A stretch of DNA of 64,000 bases, from the NCBI GenBank assembly GCA_012861695.1, contig JAAOOA010000350.1, forward strand, positions 178,501 through 242,500, in the 5' to 3' direction. The DNA comes from Trematomus loennbergii. Lineage: Eukaryota; Chordata; Actinopteri; Perciformes; Nototheniidae. The notes under the pieces are model-generated. The model was not told the DNA's origin. It saw only the letters and a list, made by a program, of their open reading frames with translations, and ran no database searches. Positions 1 to 11,883 of this stretch are shown here, piece after piece. The position numbers were made by a program, and so were the translations under genes. How positions within the stretch are numbered: position 1 is the first letter of the stretch; every line of letters starts with the position of its first letter.

Positions 1-991
1 TGGTCTCCCGGCTGTGTGCGTCACTCTTTAGTGTCCCCTGGTCTCCCGGCTGTGTGCGTCACTCTTTAGTGTCCCCTGGTCTCCCGGCTGTGTGCGTCAC
101 TCTTTAGTGTCCCCTGGTCTCCCGGCTGTGTGCGTCACTCTTTAGTGTCCCCTGGTCTCCCGGCTGTGTGCGTCACTCTTTAGTGTCCCCTGGTCTCCCG
201 GCTGTGTGCGTCACTTTTTAGTGTCCCCTGGTCTCCCGGCTGTGTGCGTCACTTTTTAGTGTCCCCTGGTCTCCCGGCTGTGTGCGTCACTCTTTAGTGT
301 CCCCTGGTCTCCCGGCTGTGTGCGTCACTCTTTAGTGTCCCCTGGTCTCCAGCTGTGTGCGTCACTCTTTAGTGTCCCCTGGTCTCCAGCTGTGTGTGTC
401 ACTCTTTAGTGTCCTCTGGGCTCCCAGCTGTGTGCGTCACTCTTTAGTGTCCCCTGGTCTCCCAGCTGTGTGCATCACTCTTTAGTGTCCTCTGGTCTCC
501 CGGCTGTGTGTGTCACTCTTTAGTGTCCCCTGGTCTCCCGGCTGTGTGCGTCACTCTTTAGTGTACCCTGGTCTCCCGGCTGTGTGCGTCACTCTTTAGT
601 GTCCCCTGGTCTCCCGGCTGTGTGCGTCACTCTTTAGTGTCCCCTGGTCTCCCGGCTGTGTGCGTCACTCTTTAGTGTCCCCTGGTCTCCCGGCTGTGTG
701 CGTCACTCTTTAGTGTCCCCTGGTCTCCCGGCTGTGTGCGTCACTCTTTAGTGTCCCCTGGTCTCCCGGCTGTGTGCGTCACTCTTTAGTGTCCCCTGGT
801 CTCCCGGCTGTGTGCGTCACTCTTTAGTGTCCCCTGGTCTCCCGGCTGTGTGTGTCACTCTTTAGTGTCCCCTGGTCTCCCAGCTGTGTGCGTCACTCTT
901 TAGTGTCCCCTGGTCTCCCGGCTGTGTGCGTCACTCTTTAGTGTCCCCTGGTCTCCCAGCTGTGTGCGTCACTCTTTAGTGTCCCCTGGTC
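1..991. repeat. 38-bp minisatellite, about 26 units
   Basis: A head-to-tail array of a 38-bp unit that reads TGGTCTCCCGGCTGTGTGCG and continues TCACTCTTTAGTGTCCCC. Units are nearly identical, with scattered C/T changes (for example at 216 and 254), two units lacking a short CGG piece near 350-390 and a more diverged stretch at 400-530. The array is already running at base 1, so its true left edge lies outside the window. It ends cleanly at about 991 in non-repetitive AT-rich DNA. No reading frame is supported. Confidence 0.97.
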
Positions 992-1575
992 TCCTCAAGT
1001 TGCTGAATGTTCTCTAAATGCTGCATGTGAAGTTGCTGGAGATGTTTCTTCATGTGGACAGGAACATTTTGCTAATATTTAGTTTCTAATCCATTTCTTT
1101 ACATCTCGTGTCTTCATCTTGCTTTGAATGTTTTTTTGGAATTTCTTTTTTCTTTGTAAGTCTTTGAGTATTTAGAAAAGTGCTTTATGTTTGTAATAAG
1201 TCTCAGCCCTGTCTGGAACTCTTTTAATCAATATTGTTGAGTCTTTTTTGTTCCATTAGAAATATCTGTGAGGCGGGTAAAGAAAGCAGGGAACAAAGGA
1301 AGACGAGCTGCAGCTGCGGATTACAGACGTTTCTGAGGATGCTTTAAATCAAACTGGGTCACGGTTAGAAGCGTACATCCGAGCTGCAGCTGCAGCTTTA
1401 AGATACAAACATTTCAGACACACAGAACAAAGTGACTCTCACACTCTACATGCCCTGCAGTAAGTAGCATTTCTTTCTATCCTTTGTTGGAGGACATGTT
1501 TTTCTGGGCCAGATGAAGAGTCCGGACCTCCTCCTCAACACTTTGTAACTTATTTAGGAGCAATACAATTCAGAG
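992..1575. other. unannotated AT-rich spacer
   Basis: Ordinary AT-rich sequence between two satellites. I see no conserved coding frame, tRNA, or known element end. Two pieces rich in GAGCTGCAGCTG (about 1307 and 1381) resemble each other but are too short to interpret. Confidence 0.5.
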
Positions 1576-1578
1576 CAG

Positions 1579-1805
1579 ACCTCAGGATCAGACCTCATGA
1601 TCAGACCTCAGGATCAGACCTCAGGATCAGACCTCTGGATCAGACCTCAGGATCAGACCTCAGGATCAGACCTCAGGATCAGACCTCAGACCTCAGGATC
1701 AGACCTCAGGATCAGACCTCTGGATCAGACCTCAGGATCAGACCTCAGGATCAGACCTCAGGATCAGACCTCAGACCTCAGGATCAGACCTCAGGATCAG
1801 ACCAC
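1579..1805. repeat. 13-bp tandem repeat (TCAGGATCAGACC)
   Basis: About 17 tandem units of TCAGGATCAGACC, with some units shortened to TCAGACC and some carrying TCTGGATC or TCATGATC variants. The apparent peptide of repeated D-Q-T-S-G-S-D is a by-product of the repeat. Confidence 0.93.
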
Positions 1806-1834
1806 TGACCACACGCTGTGTTAGCATGATATCC

Positions 1835-2450
1835 AACACAGTCTCACGGCATTTCGTGTTATAGTCACAAAATTAATCTATTGATTCGTGTTCACCAACA
1901 CGATTTCGCCATTTTTTTCGTGTCACACAGAACGATTTTAAAAGCAATGTAAATAATAACAAATTAGAAGGAAAAAGACATTAAAAAAATACAGATTTCA
2001 GTATTCTGACACAGAACGATTTTAGAAGCAATGTATTTATATTGGTAGTATGTTTCGTGCCTGCACCAAATAATAACAAATTAGAAGGAAAAAAAGATGA
2101 CATAAAATACAGATGTCAGTATTCTGAGGCTCTGAGACATTTCTTTTCCTCACTGACGGCAACAAACTCAGACATTATACGATTTAAAATAAAAAGGGAT
2201 AGGGTTAGGCTTAGGGTAAGATATTGAGTAAGAACATGTGTTTATGAACCACACAGCTTCTGGTCTTCCAAGACCCGACCGGACAAAAAGACGTGTTGCA
2301 GGCACGAAACATACTACCAATAGAAATACATTGCTTTTAAAATCGTTCTGTGTGACACGAAAAAAAGGTGAAAATCGTGTTGGTGAACACGAATCAATAG
2401 ATTACATTAATTTCGTGACTAATAACACGAAATGCCGTGAGACTGGGTTG
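1835..2450. mobile_element. foldback DNA element with about 180-bp inverted arms
   Basis: The left end starts CAACACAGTCTCACGGCATT and the right end is its near-perfect reverse complement, ending at 2450. Homology between the arms runs inward to about 2068 on the left and 2295 on the right. The left arm contains an internal duplication: a piece around 1921-2012 recurs at about 2012-2130, both with an ACAGAACGATTTTA core. The interior has no convincing coding frame; small open frames here are incidental. The structure fits a non-autonomous foldback transposon or MITE. Superfamily is not assignable because no clear target duplication is visible. Confidence 0.8.
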
Positions 2451-2494
2451 AATAAAGCTAAAAGCCTCCTTGTTTCTTATTGGTTGACCGAGGT

Positions 2495-2700
2495 GAAGGA
2501 CATCACATTACATGACATGTCACTTGTTAGACGCTTTTATCCAAAGCGACTTACATACTCAACACTGTGGACAATCCCACAGGAGCAATTTGGGGTGTAG
2601 TGTCTCAGGGACACAACGACATGCTGACTGCAGTGGGGTTTGAACCGTGACCCCCTGATCCCAACACCCCACTACGCCAGGACGATGTTATCCCTCCTAT
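2495..2700 (-). mobile_element. tRNA-derived SINE, copy 1 (degenerate head)
   Basis: Read on the minus strand, the element has a tRNA-like head with B box GGTTCAAACCCC (2634-2645 region) and a body containing CATGTCGTTGTGTCCCTGAG. The 3' tail contains TTTGGATAAAAGCGTCTAAC, a tail type shared by many fish SINEs and their partner LINEs. The A-box region is damaged compared with the copy at 50985-51198. Two more copies of the same family occur in this window. Confidence 0.75.
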
Positions 2701-3900
2701 GTTCTATGTTGAAACCCTTTTTCACATTTGTTTCCGTTCACGTTTCAATGTTGGCTTTCCCTGCCCTCGTGGACCAAAAGATGACCTCGTTAGTTTCCTA
2801 GCACTTGAGAGGGGAGTTTTTTCTTTAGTCCATGTTCCATTCCTAACCCCCTCAGAGGAGAACAGTTCAACTTGAACCTACTAAAAGTGGCCTTTCGGTT
2901 TAACCTTCACACCCTAATGCCACAGTTGTAAGCCTTGTTTTTTATAACCTAGTTCACACACAGTCCTTTACTACTACATTGTATAACATAATATTTCATG
3001 CAACATATCCAACTACAACATCTTCAGCTCCATCCTTTTCTCTTCCCGTTGGCTCTGTCTGTGTCAGTCAGTCTCTGCAGAGGAGATCATGGATCCTCTG
3101 TCAGCTTCCCTTCCTGTCCTGGACGTCCTGCTGGGACTCGATACATCCGTTATCAGTGTTGGCTGCAGATTCAGAGACGCTGTTTCTCATGAGGCTACTA
3201 CGCTTTACATATTCAGCTCCGACTACAACACCATGTTAGAGCTTTCTGGGAGAGACAATGCACTGAATGAAATACAATTTGCGTCTTTTTGCGACTGTCT
3301 GCACCGAGACGTGTCATTTGTGGAAATGTTGTGTGTCATCGAGAGAGTTCATTCCTATGTTCCACAAAAGAGATTACTCAGCCCTCCCATTGGGCTAGAA
3401 AGCAGCTTGTGATCCATTCATTACGGGGGCCGACAGGTGACAATTTGGTGAGTTCAATCGATGCAGGAACTACAAATACACCATCATACACCGTTGCATA
3501 TTGATCATGTTACAAACCTTTTCTGCTTGCAGGCTCATTCCGTACCTCTATTAATCATCTGATTTCCATGCATGCATAAAAGGTGGATTCTGCCACCACC
3601 ACGCTGCATTTATAAGAGTCTTTGAGATGGTTGTCTTAAAGAGGTGAAGACAATCTCCAGCCTTCCTCGTTTAATAGTAAATATAGCTCCAGCTTTACAA
3701 ATTGGATTATGTAAAAAGTCCCCGGGCTGCCTCAGAGCTCCGTGAAACAGATTTATGCAAAACATCAGAAGCTTCTTTCAATACCTCTAAGTGTCTTTTA
3801 CAAACTGTCCTGAAGGGAGCATCATGCTGTTTTACATAATTTAATTTGCACCGCACACTCTTGCAACCGTCACCTTCAGAGATGGATCTTATATAAACAG
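2701..3900. other. unannotated spacer with one small open frame
   Basis: AT-rich, mostly unique DNA. A 107-codon open frame at 3089-3412 (+) starts at an ATG in a fair context but shows no domain I recognise and no splice or codon-bias support, so I do not call it a gene. The last part (3845-3905) is a flank shared with the locus at 24220-24274 next to the second 57-bp array. Confidence 0.5.
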
Positions 3901-3904
3901 TTAT

Positions 3905-4720
3905 TATCTCTACAGGTCTTTAAGAGTCCTCTCCTGCTGATGTTCAGGTGTATATCAATATGTAGTGTCTCTACTTTAAAGAGTCCTCACCTGCTGATGT
4001 TCAGGTGTATTTCAGTATGTAGTGTCTCTACTTTAAAGAGTCCTCACCTGCTGATGTTCAGGTGTATATCAATATGTAGTGTCTCTACTTTAAGAGTCCT
4101 CTCCTGCTGATGTTCAGGTGTATATCAATGTAGTGTCTCTACTTTAAAGAGTCCTCTCCTGCTGATGTCAGGTGTATATCAGTATGTAGTGTCTCTACTT
4201 TAAAGAGTCCTCTCCTGCTGATGTTCAGGTGTATATCAGTATGTAGTGTCTCTACTTTAAAGAGTCCCTCCTGCTGATTTCGTGTATATCAATATGTATG
4301 TCTCTACTTTAAAGAGTCCTCTCCTGCTGATGTTCAGGTGTATATCAGTATGTAGTATCTCTACTTTAAAGAGTCCTCTCCTGCTGATGTTCAGTGTATA
4401 TCAGTATGTAGTGTCTCTACTTTAAAGAGTCATCTCCTGCTGATGTTCAGGTGTATATCAGTATGTAGTGTCTCTACTTTAAAGAGTCCTCTCCTGCTGA
4501 TGTTCAGGTGTATATCAGTATGTAGTGCCTCTACTTTAAAGAGTCATCTCCTGCTGATGTTCAGGTGTATATCAGTATGTAGTGTCTCTACTTTAAAGAG
4601 TCTCTCCTGCTGATGTTCAGTGTATATCAGTATGTAGTGTCCTCTACTTTAAAGAGTCCTCTCCTGCTGATGTTCAGTGTATCTCAGTATGTTGTGTCTC
4701 TACTTTAAAGAGTCCTCTCA
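3905..4720. repeat. 57-bp minisatellite, array A (about 14 units)
   Basis: The tandem unit begins TTTAAAGAGTCCTCTCCTGC and continues TGATGTTCAGGTGTATATCAGTATGTAGTGTCTCTAC, 57 bp in total. Many units here carry 1-3 bp indels, so frames are broken. The same unit forms a longer, cleaner array at 24650-26840. Both arrays are preceded by the same flank, which contains GATGGATCTTATATAAACAG. They are therefore paralogous loci, not independent expansions. Confidence 0.96.
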
Positions 4721-5278
4721 CAGTGTTTATTTCCATCTCTGACCTGACGCTGACTGACAACATTAGCAGATCCTGTTGTTGGCGAGAACTGAAGCTATTA
4801 GCTGATCACATGACATGCCGACAGGAAACAGTTGGCAGAGACTTCCTAGAGACTTCACTGCAGAGTGTTATGTAAATGTAATTAAATAGCAAATCCTTGT
4901 TGAGAACGGGAAGAAAACACCAGCTCCCTAAACAGCTGCTCATCTCAGATAATGACTGTATTAGTTATCGTCCCACTTCCAAACACGAAACCTCTGGAGA
5001 CAATGAGCAGCAGGACAAATGATCAGCTGTACAACCCCTTTTTGCTATCAGCACTTTCTTGATGTTGTGAGTGGATGTCGGGTAGAAACTGATTGGGTCG
5101 TCAGTGGGTCCACAGTGTTTCGTTGATGATAGGACCAGCGGTGAAACGTAACTTACTTAACTTTAGTCAAGTTGTGTACTGTCATGACCTGGCTCAGGAA
5201 GTCAAGACAAAAAAGGGGACATCACTATGATTATTGTTTGAATAATAAACATTTTCAAATCAAATTAGATATCCAAAT
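4721..5278. other. unannotated spacer
   Basis: Mixed-composition sequence with no recognisable gene, RNA or element end on either strand. Confidence 0.45.
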
Positions 5279-5280
<2 letters not shown>

Positions 5281-5335
<55 letters not shown>

Positions 5336-5355
5336 ATATATAATTATATATATAT

Positions 5356-5403
<48 letters not shown>

Positions 5404-5420
5404 CATATACATAGATACAG
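5281..5420. repeat. (TA)n microsatellite grading into (ATACAT)n
   Basis: About 110 bp of nearly pure TA dinucleotide with a few slips, followed by several ATACAT units. Open frames through it on both strands are low-complexity artefacts. Confidence 0.97.
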
Positions 5421-5514
5421 ATGAGAGATACCGTTAATCTGGTCCTGAGTCAGGAACTTGGCCTGCGATGAAAACAGAGAAACATCGTGAGAGGAAAAAA
5501 CAGAACGAAGGAGA

Positions 5515-5551
5515 ATGTGTGTGTGTGTGTTGTGTGTGTGTGTGTGTGTGT
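5515..5551. repeat. short (GT)n microsatellite
   Basis: GT dinucleotide run with one interruption (TTGTG). Confidence 0.95.
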
Positions 5552-6640
5552 TGTAAACACAGCTAAAGGTGAACCAAACCAGATTCTGCCTGTGGAGACT
5601 CAGCACAACGAGCCCAGGTGAGCTGAGTCTGCTCGTTAGTGCCATGCAGGTGAGAGGCAAAGGTTAGAGAGACACTCACAAGATGGCGGTTTCTACCCCA
5701 TTTGCATGTCTACAGATTTGCACTGCGCTGTGTGAGTTGTTCCTCCATATTGGACAGCGTACGGCAATTCAAACAGGACGTTTGACACAGCGGCATTTCG
5801 CAAAGAAGAAAAAAACCCCGACATTAGTTATTGTTTTTACAACGTAGTTTCCTGATTATTTGACAGCTGGAGAAATAAGAAACTATAAATGTATGAAACC
5901 ATTTATAGCATTAATGATTCATATCTAATTCTTAACTGTGAATGGTTTTCCTTTATTCAACATTAGACATGTATTAGTCTGGCCAAACCTTTTCTGTTGA
6001 GTTTCCTGGAAAAGGGAAATGACATAAAAGATTTTTCATTAAAAAAGTTGACTCTGTTATTAGATCAGTATTTTTCTTATGACAATTATTGCTAAATCCG
6101 AAAGTTATTTCCCAGATTTGGAATTTATGGCCAGATAACTACGATTATTTTTACTGACTTCGCACATTATCATACAAATGTGATCATAAAACCAACACAA
6201 CATCTGGCAGACACAATGGCACTGAGACTCAAAGACGTCACCTCAGGATCGTGGTTGAATCTAAAGTGTGTTGGAAGAAGGAGATGCAGACGAGCTCTGA
6301 AACGCTGCCTGTTCCCTCAGAGTTACTCCGTGTTGCTACAGGACGTTTTTATTGGACGCTGGCGACGGCTCTGAATGTCCTCAGAGAGACGAGAGGGTGA
6401 CACCACATCATTTAAATGCACTAAATAATTTAATTCACTTTGACAGGAGAGAAAGTTAGAAGTCGCAGACGAAGAGACAGACAGTGGGCGAGCGAGGACA
6501 AGAGAGACACGATCAGACGGGAAGTTAGAGGCAGACATCTTTGTTATTAAGCTTTCACAATGTGTCTTCTTTCAGACGAGAGGAAAGAAAACATCAGGAG
6601 TTTATTTGACTCACTTTCTCTGTAGATTTCTCCTCAATTA
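5552..6640. other. unannotated spacer
   Basis: No gene recognised. The part at 6370-6540 (tracts such as GACAGACAGTGGGCGAGCGA) loosely resembles 14330-14440 and may be an old shared repeat. Confidence 0.4.
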
Positions 6641-7392
6641 CCAAAAGGTAGCATTACATAACGCCTCATTGAATTGAGCTCTGCCTCACTTAACCCCACA
6701 GAAACTGTCTGGAGCGCGGGCACTAATTTAGCGCGGGCACTTATTTTGTGAGCGCGCTCCAGCCAGTTACTGTGGGGTGGGGGAGGCACAGATGAGCTCT
6801 GCCTCACCTCAGAATGCGTCACCCCACAGAACTGGCTGGAAAGCGGGCCCTAAGCGCATGCCTGTTCCCTTCTCACTGTAGATCACCAATGTAATGTTTG
6901 TAGATCCCTTTATTACATTTATCCTCGCCATCCATAGTCTCTAAATAACTTATTTCACGTATATATGATATTTAGGCTCGCTGGTCTCATCGTACAACGG
7001 CAATGAAAAAGCACCAGGAGAGGCAGCCATAACCTCTGCCGCACTGAAGGGGGCGCACGTGAGCCCACAGGTTCTTGTTGCTACTGTAATTCTACCGCAA
7101 ACAACAAGCTAGACTTTTGAAACTACAGGAAGATAAGGAGGACTTTTACAAAACAGTAATAGAGATTGTTGTCCAGAAGGATAGCATGGACTTCATCTTC
7201 AAGTCAACAATCCAATATTTAGATTTTGGGTATCCTTTTGTTGAACGGTCTGTTTAAAATGAATCGAAGCATCAGACAAAAAGCTTTTGAAAATAAAAAT
7301 ATATTTCGATTAAGGTCAAAATATAATATTTGTAAATCTGACTCTGAATGAGTCAGTGCCTCACCAGCCATGAACCTCACCGCACGTCACTG
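6640..7392. mobile_element. hAT-like DNA transposon fragment (right end preserved)
   Basis: The right end at about 7352-7392 reads, on the minus strand, CAGTGACGTGCGGTGAGGTT, a terminal repeat typical of a fish hAT family. The interior contains an inverted pair of GC-rich pieces: CCCCACAGAAACTGTCTGGA near 6697 and CCAGCCAGTTACTGTGGGGT near 6758. I could not find a matching left terminus or the second copy of an 8-bp target duplication, so the left boundary is approximate. No transposase frame is visible. Confidence 0.55.
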
Positions 7393-8335
7393 CTACATAC
7401 TGATATACACATTTAATATATTGATATTGTCACAATTGCTGATGAATACAATCTCTTCTTAGAGGTGGAAGAAAGCGCATTGAGGAACACATTAAGTCAT
7501 ACTTTTTCTAGATTTTCTGCTTCCATTTGTGATGCTTCTTGAGATCAGAACTCACAGTGCAGACTTGTAGATACATAATAATAACCCTGCTTTAAGTGTC
7601 TGTCACACAGGGCTAATGTAGTCCTGTTGGCGATATTCATCTCTAATGACAGCCCTTCACATCCTGCAGAGCACATGTCAAACTGTTGTTCTCATTTAAT
7701 CACAGGTGTTTGTTATCGGCTCTGACAGACTGAAGCCACAGCGTGTTGAGTCACCATGAATCTGGATGACTAACACATTGTAACTCACAATTCCTCCTGA
7801 TCTGTGCTGTGTGCAGCCAGCCACCTGAAATGCACCTGTCAATGATTCTGCTGGAGGAAGGTGAATTCTGTATTCTGTATTCTGTGATAAGGTCGACCTG
7901 GGAGATATGAAATGCTTCAGCTCAGGCTTAATGTCTTCTGACTGCTCGGCAACCTACGAGCCACCGTCTAATTGGCCGATACACGAGGTGTGGCTCGCAT
8001 AATAATTATATTTTTGAGGAGTCTGTTTCAATCTGGAAGAGTCCGGGTTGAGAGGGTCGACCCAAATGCAGAACAGACGAATGTTCAACAGGACAATTAA
8101 AAGCATTTCCAATATTTTATTTTATTGGGATTTGCTCAGGAGGCACAAAAAACATCAACATCAACAGGTTTCTGATCCAAGACTAATGAATAATGAGGAA
8201 TTAAAGGGCAGCACACACAGAACAAATCACAAAACATGACAGATTATATTAACTGGAACTAAATTGTAATCTGACTAGTTCAAGTCCAGCTTTTTTCCAT
8301 CGACACATCATCCAAATAACTCCAGACAGGATTTA
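7393..8335. other. unannotated spacer
   Basis: No gene, RNA or clear element end recognised. There is a short ATTCTGT triplication near 7863-7885. Confidence 0.4.
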
Positions 8336-8560
8336 ACAGCCAGAGATTCCAGGGTTTATCAGTCAATCAGAGCTTATTTATAAAGCCCAATATCACACAT
8401 TTCACGTTTGTCTCAGTGGACTGTACAGTTTGTACGGAATATGAATACGACCCCCTCCCAAAGAAACCCCCAGTTAATGGGAGAGACCCCTAACAGATAG
8501 CAAACATTAGCTAGCTGGTAATCTATCTGATAGAATTGTGAAACCCATATTCATAGAGCT
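8336..8560. repeat. degenerate dispersed fish repeat
   Basis: The stretch TTATTTATAAAGCCCAATAT, followed by a region resembling 'ctcagtggactgtacagtttgtac', matches my memory of a repeat widely scattered in teleost genomes. Only one copy is present in this window, so the call rests on recognition rather than on internal comparison. Confidence 0.35.
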
Positions 8561-9945
8561 GAACATTAAAACCAGATCATTTTCATTTGAAAAGCGTTAA
8601 TTTAGTATCGTAGAACTTACATCCCTAAGAATCAAATCTGTTAAGGGTTAAGTGCCTTGCTCCGGGGGTTGGGGGGCGCTGAGGAAAAGTCGTCACCTCG
8701 TCTGGTCTGAGTCACTGAGTCACAGCCAGGATTTGAGCCGTCGCTGACTGAGGATCAATCCATAACATCAGGTTGTGGAGGAGACTTTGAAGTGGCTGTG
8801 AGGCTCAGAGACCACCTGCTGCTCCCTGTGATGGCCCCCTGAGGGGGGGGGGGGGTTGGATCGGCCAGGTCCATTAACAGCCATCTGATGCAACTATCCT
8901 GTTATGAACCTTGAAACAGAGGATGAAGACTCAAATGCAAAGAGGCAAAAATGGTGCGAAGCAAATAATCTTTACCTGAAACAAAAAATCACTCTGACAA
9001 GAGGGTACAACAAGACGTCAGAAAGTAAAGCGCTCACATGCAGGATGAAAAAACTCAAACACTGAGTCTACAGAAAAAACTGATTTCCATCACAATGGCT
9101 TGGAACGAAGAACGAGACGAACTGGCACAGGACTATTTATACATGAGGTAAGACACAGGTGGAAACAATATGATGGCGGGAAAACAAACAAAGGCATCTG
9201 TTTGCATCTATCGGCCACCGTACCGCATAAGCTGTGATGTAATGTATATTATTCAAAAAATGGCCATGCTGCATAAATATGTTGTACGTCAGGTAGGTTT
9301 TGATGCTAATACTTAGTTTTAAAACCTCACTCTGTTAATTGGGGTAACCTAGGTCTGTAGATAATGTCTGAGAGGGATTTTTGAAAGTTTGAGTGAGAAA
9401 ATAACTACAGTAAGATATATTGGCGTTTCGGAGCAGCGTTCCCAACCTGCGGGACGACTACAAACATCCTGTTCATATTCTCAGGCTTCTCCAATCCTTC
9501 ACGGTTGAACTGCTGTCAGTCACACTGAGCCCGTTCCTTTTAAGCAAGTGTCAAAAATAATTGGGTGCTTTCCTTTTAAGGGGTCACAAGCCGACCATGG
9601 ATCCATGGCAGTTTGGAGAAACTGCCTCAGAGAGTCAGTGCACGGACACTCTGTCCCCCGAACAAAGAACCACAGATCAAACCTCAGCCCTGGAGGGAAA
9701 TTGAAAGATCTCAGTGATCCTCTGAGATATGGAGTTCAGAGAGAATCTGCTTCATCCTCCCGAGCCCGAGCGCAGCTTCCTCTGTGAGCTGCGTCTCAAA
9801 CACAAAGCTGCTCATGGTCGGGAGGAACAGAGCAAACTTCCAAGAATCCTGCGGGTCATAAGGTCCAGAGAACAGAGCTCCACAGGGGGCACTTTCTCTA
9901 CATCTGAATGGAAGAGACGTGCTTAAAAAAACAATAATCTCCGAA
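8561..9945. other. unannotated spacer
   Basis: Contains a G-run at 8845-8855 and several short open frames without recognisable domains. I see nothing that supports a gene. Confidence 0.4.
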
Positions 9946-11127
9946 AGAGAAGAGAGGATTTATGCAAGAGTTAGCTTCTAGCTGAAAACGATCAACAAAC
10001 ACTGAAGACATGACTATTTTCACAGGATTATAAAAGACCCCCATCACCCCAGCAACAAACCGTTCTGTCTGCAGCATCAGGACTAAAACCCCCAGACTCA
10101 GAGACAGTTTCATCCCACAGGCCATAAGACTGTTAAACACAGTGGCGAGCCGTGAGCTTTATACCTAGGCCCTCTGACCCCCACCACTTCCCTCAAAAAA
10201 AAAAAAAAAAATACGTTATTACGTCACAGCGTATACTTCAGCGGAATATCAAAACAACGGCCCAGGGTGCAAAACGCATCAATGACAGCGACCCTCTACC
10301 ACACAGAACAACACCTGTGAACCCAATTTGTGTTCTTTGACATTGAAAAAATGATATTGCATTGTTTTTGTTACTTTCGTTGCGGTTGTATGTCTTAAGT
10401 GTAATTTGGCATGCTTTTATTTTGAAGGCGAGTTCACGCTGTTGACAAGAAGTTGTTGTTGCTATGGAAACAAGAAAAGTTTCACAGCGGGCGGAACTTG
10501 TCATAATGTCCGCGATAATAAAACCCACCCATTTAGAGGGAAGATATGATTGGTCAATTGTACTGTCATTTGACATTACTCTCTCGTTCAGTTACTATAG
10601 CAACCCTCTGTGAATCGCAGAGAGGGCCAGACGAGCTTCTTTCATGTAACCCTTCACATTCAAACAGAGACTGAACAGGCAGATTCGAAGGATTTATTTC
10701 TTTGGAAATTTTATTTTAAATACAATTAAATCAAGTTTTTTTCGGTAAAACTAATTGTAAATAATATTAAAAAAATATATATTTAAAACATTTTTTTTTT
10801 TTTTTAAATATTATTTTTTGGAATATCTTAGGCCCTCACAGAGTGCCTAGAGGGCCCTGACGGCTCGCCACTGGTTAAACACCTGAACTCTGTGAAGACC
10901 ATCCATACAAATTCATCTGTTTGCATCTTGCTAATTATTGATCAATATATCATATTCCATTTACTTGTAGACTCTTCTTGCACTATTGTATCTGCTTTAT
11001 GTCCTATATCTATTCATGTTGCTCTGTTGGAGGAGCCTGTGTCTTAGGTTTTTCATTGACATATCCACACTGTAGCTGCTGAGCACATGATGATAAAGCC
11101 TTGGACCTTGAATCTTGAATCTATTTA
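9946..11127 (+). mobile_element. CR1/Rex-like LINE 3' end, split by a hAT
   Basis: Codons before 10131 translate to a peptide ending R-T-K-T-P-R-L-R-D-S-F-I-P-Q-A-I-R-L-L-N, the conserved extreme C terminus of CR1/L2/Rex-type non-LTR retrotransposon ORF2. Reading resumes after the hAT at 10874 and stops within a few codons. The 3' UTR runs to a short tandem tail (CTTGAATCTTGAATCT) at about 11127. The LINE is heavily 5'-truncated, as usual for such insertions, and is not functional. A fragment of similar type, also ending in GAATCTGAAT repeats, lies at 21374-21806. Confidence 0.8.
10140..10873. mobile_element. complete non-autonomous hAT element, 8-bp TSD
   Basis: Both ends are visible. The left terminus is CAGTGGCGAGCCGTGAG and the right terminus is ...CGGCTCGCCACTG, a perfect 13-bp inverted pair. 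Identical 8-bp direct repeats GTTAAACA flank it at 10132-10139 and 10874-10881, the target-duplication length of the hAT superfamily. The 734-bp body is AT-rich with a poly-A run near 10195 and poly-T near 10793, and contains no transposase. Removing one duplication restores a continuous LINE C-terminal frame, which confirms the boundaries. Confidence 0.93.
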
Positions 11128-11185
11128 TCATGGTGTTCCCTCTCCTGTGGTGTGTTATATAGGTTTTAGTGCATGTAAATGGTCT

Positions 11186-11883
<698 letters not shown>

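Noticed and set aside
2200..2222. Interstitial telomere-like sequence (AGGGTTAGG)
   Set aside because: Only one or two imperfect units inside a foldback element.
3089..3412. 107-codon open frame as a gene
   Set aside because: No recognisable domain, no supporting splice structure, and overlapped by other frames of similar length.
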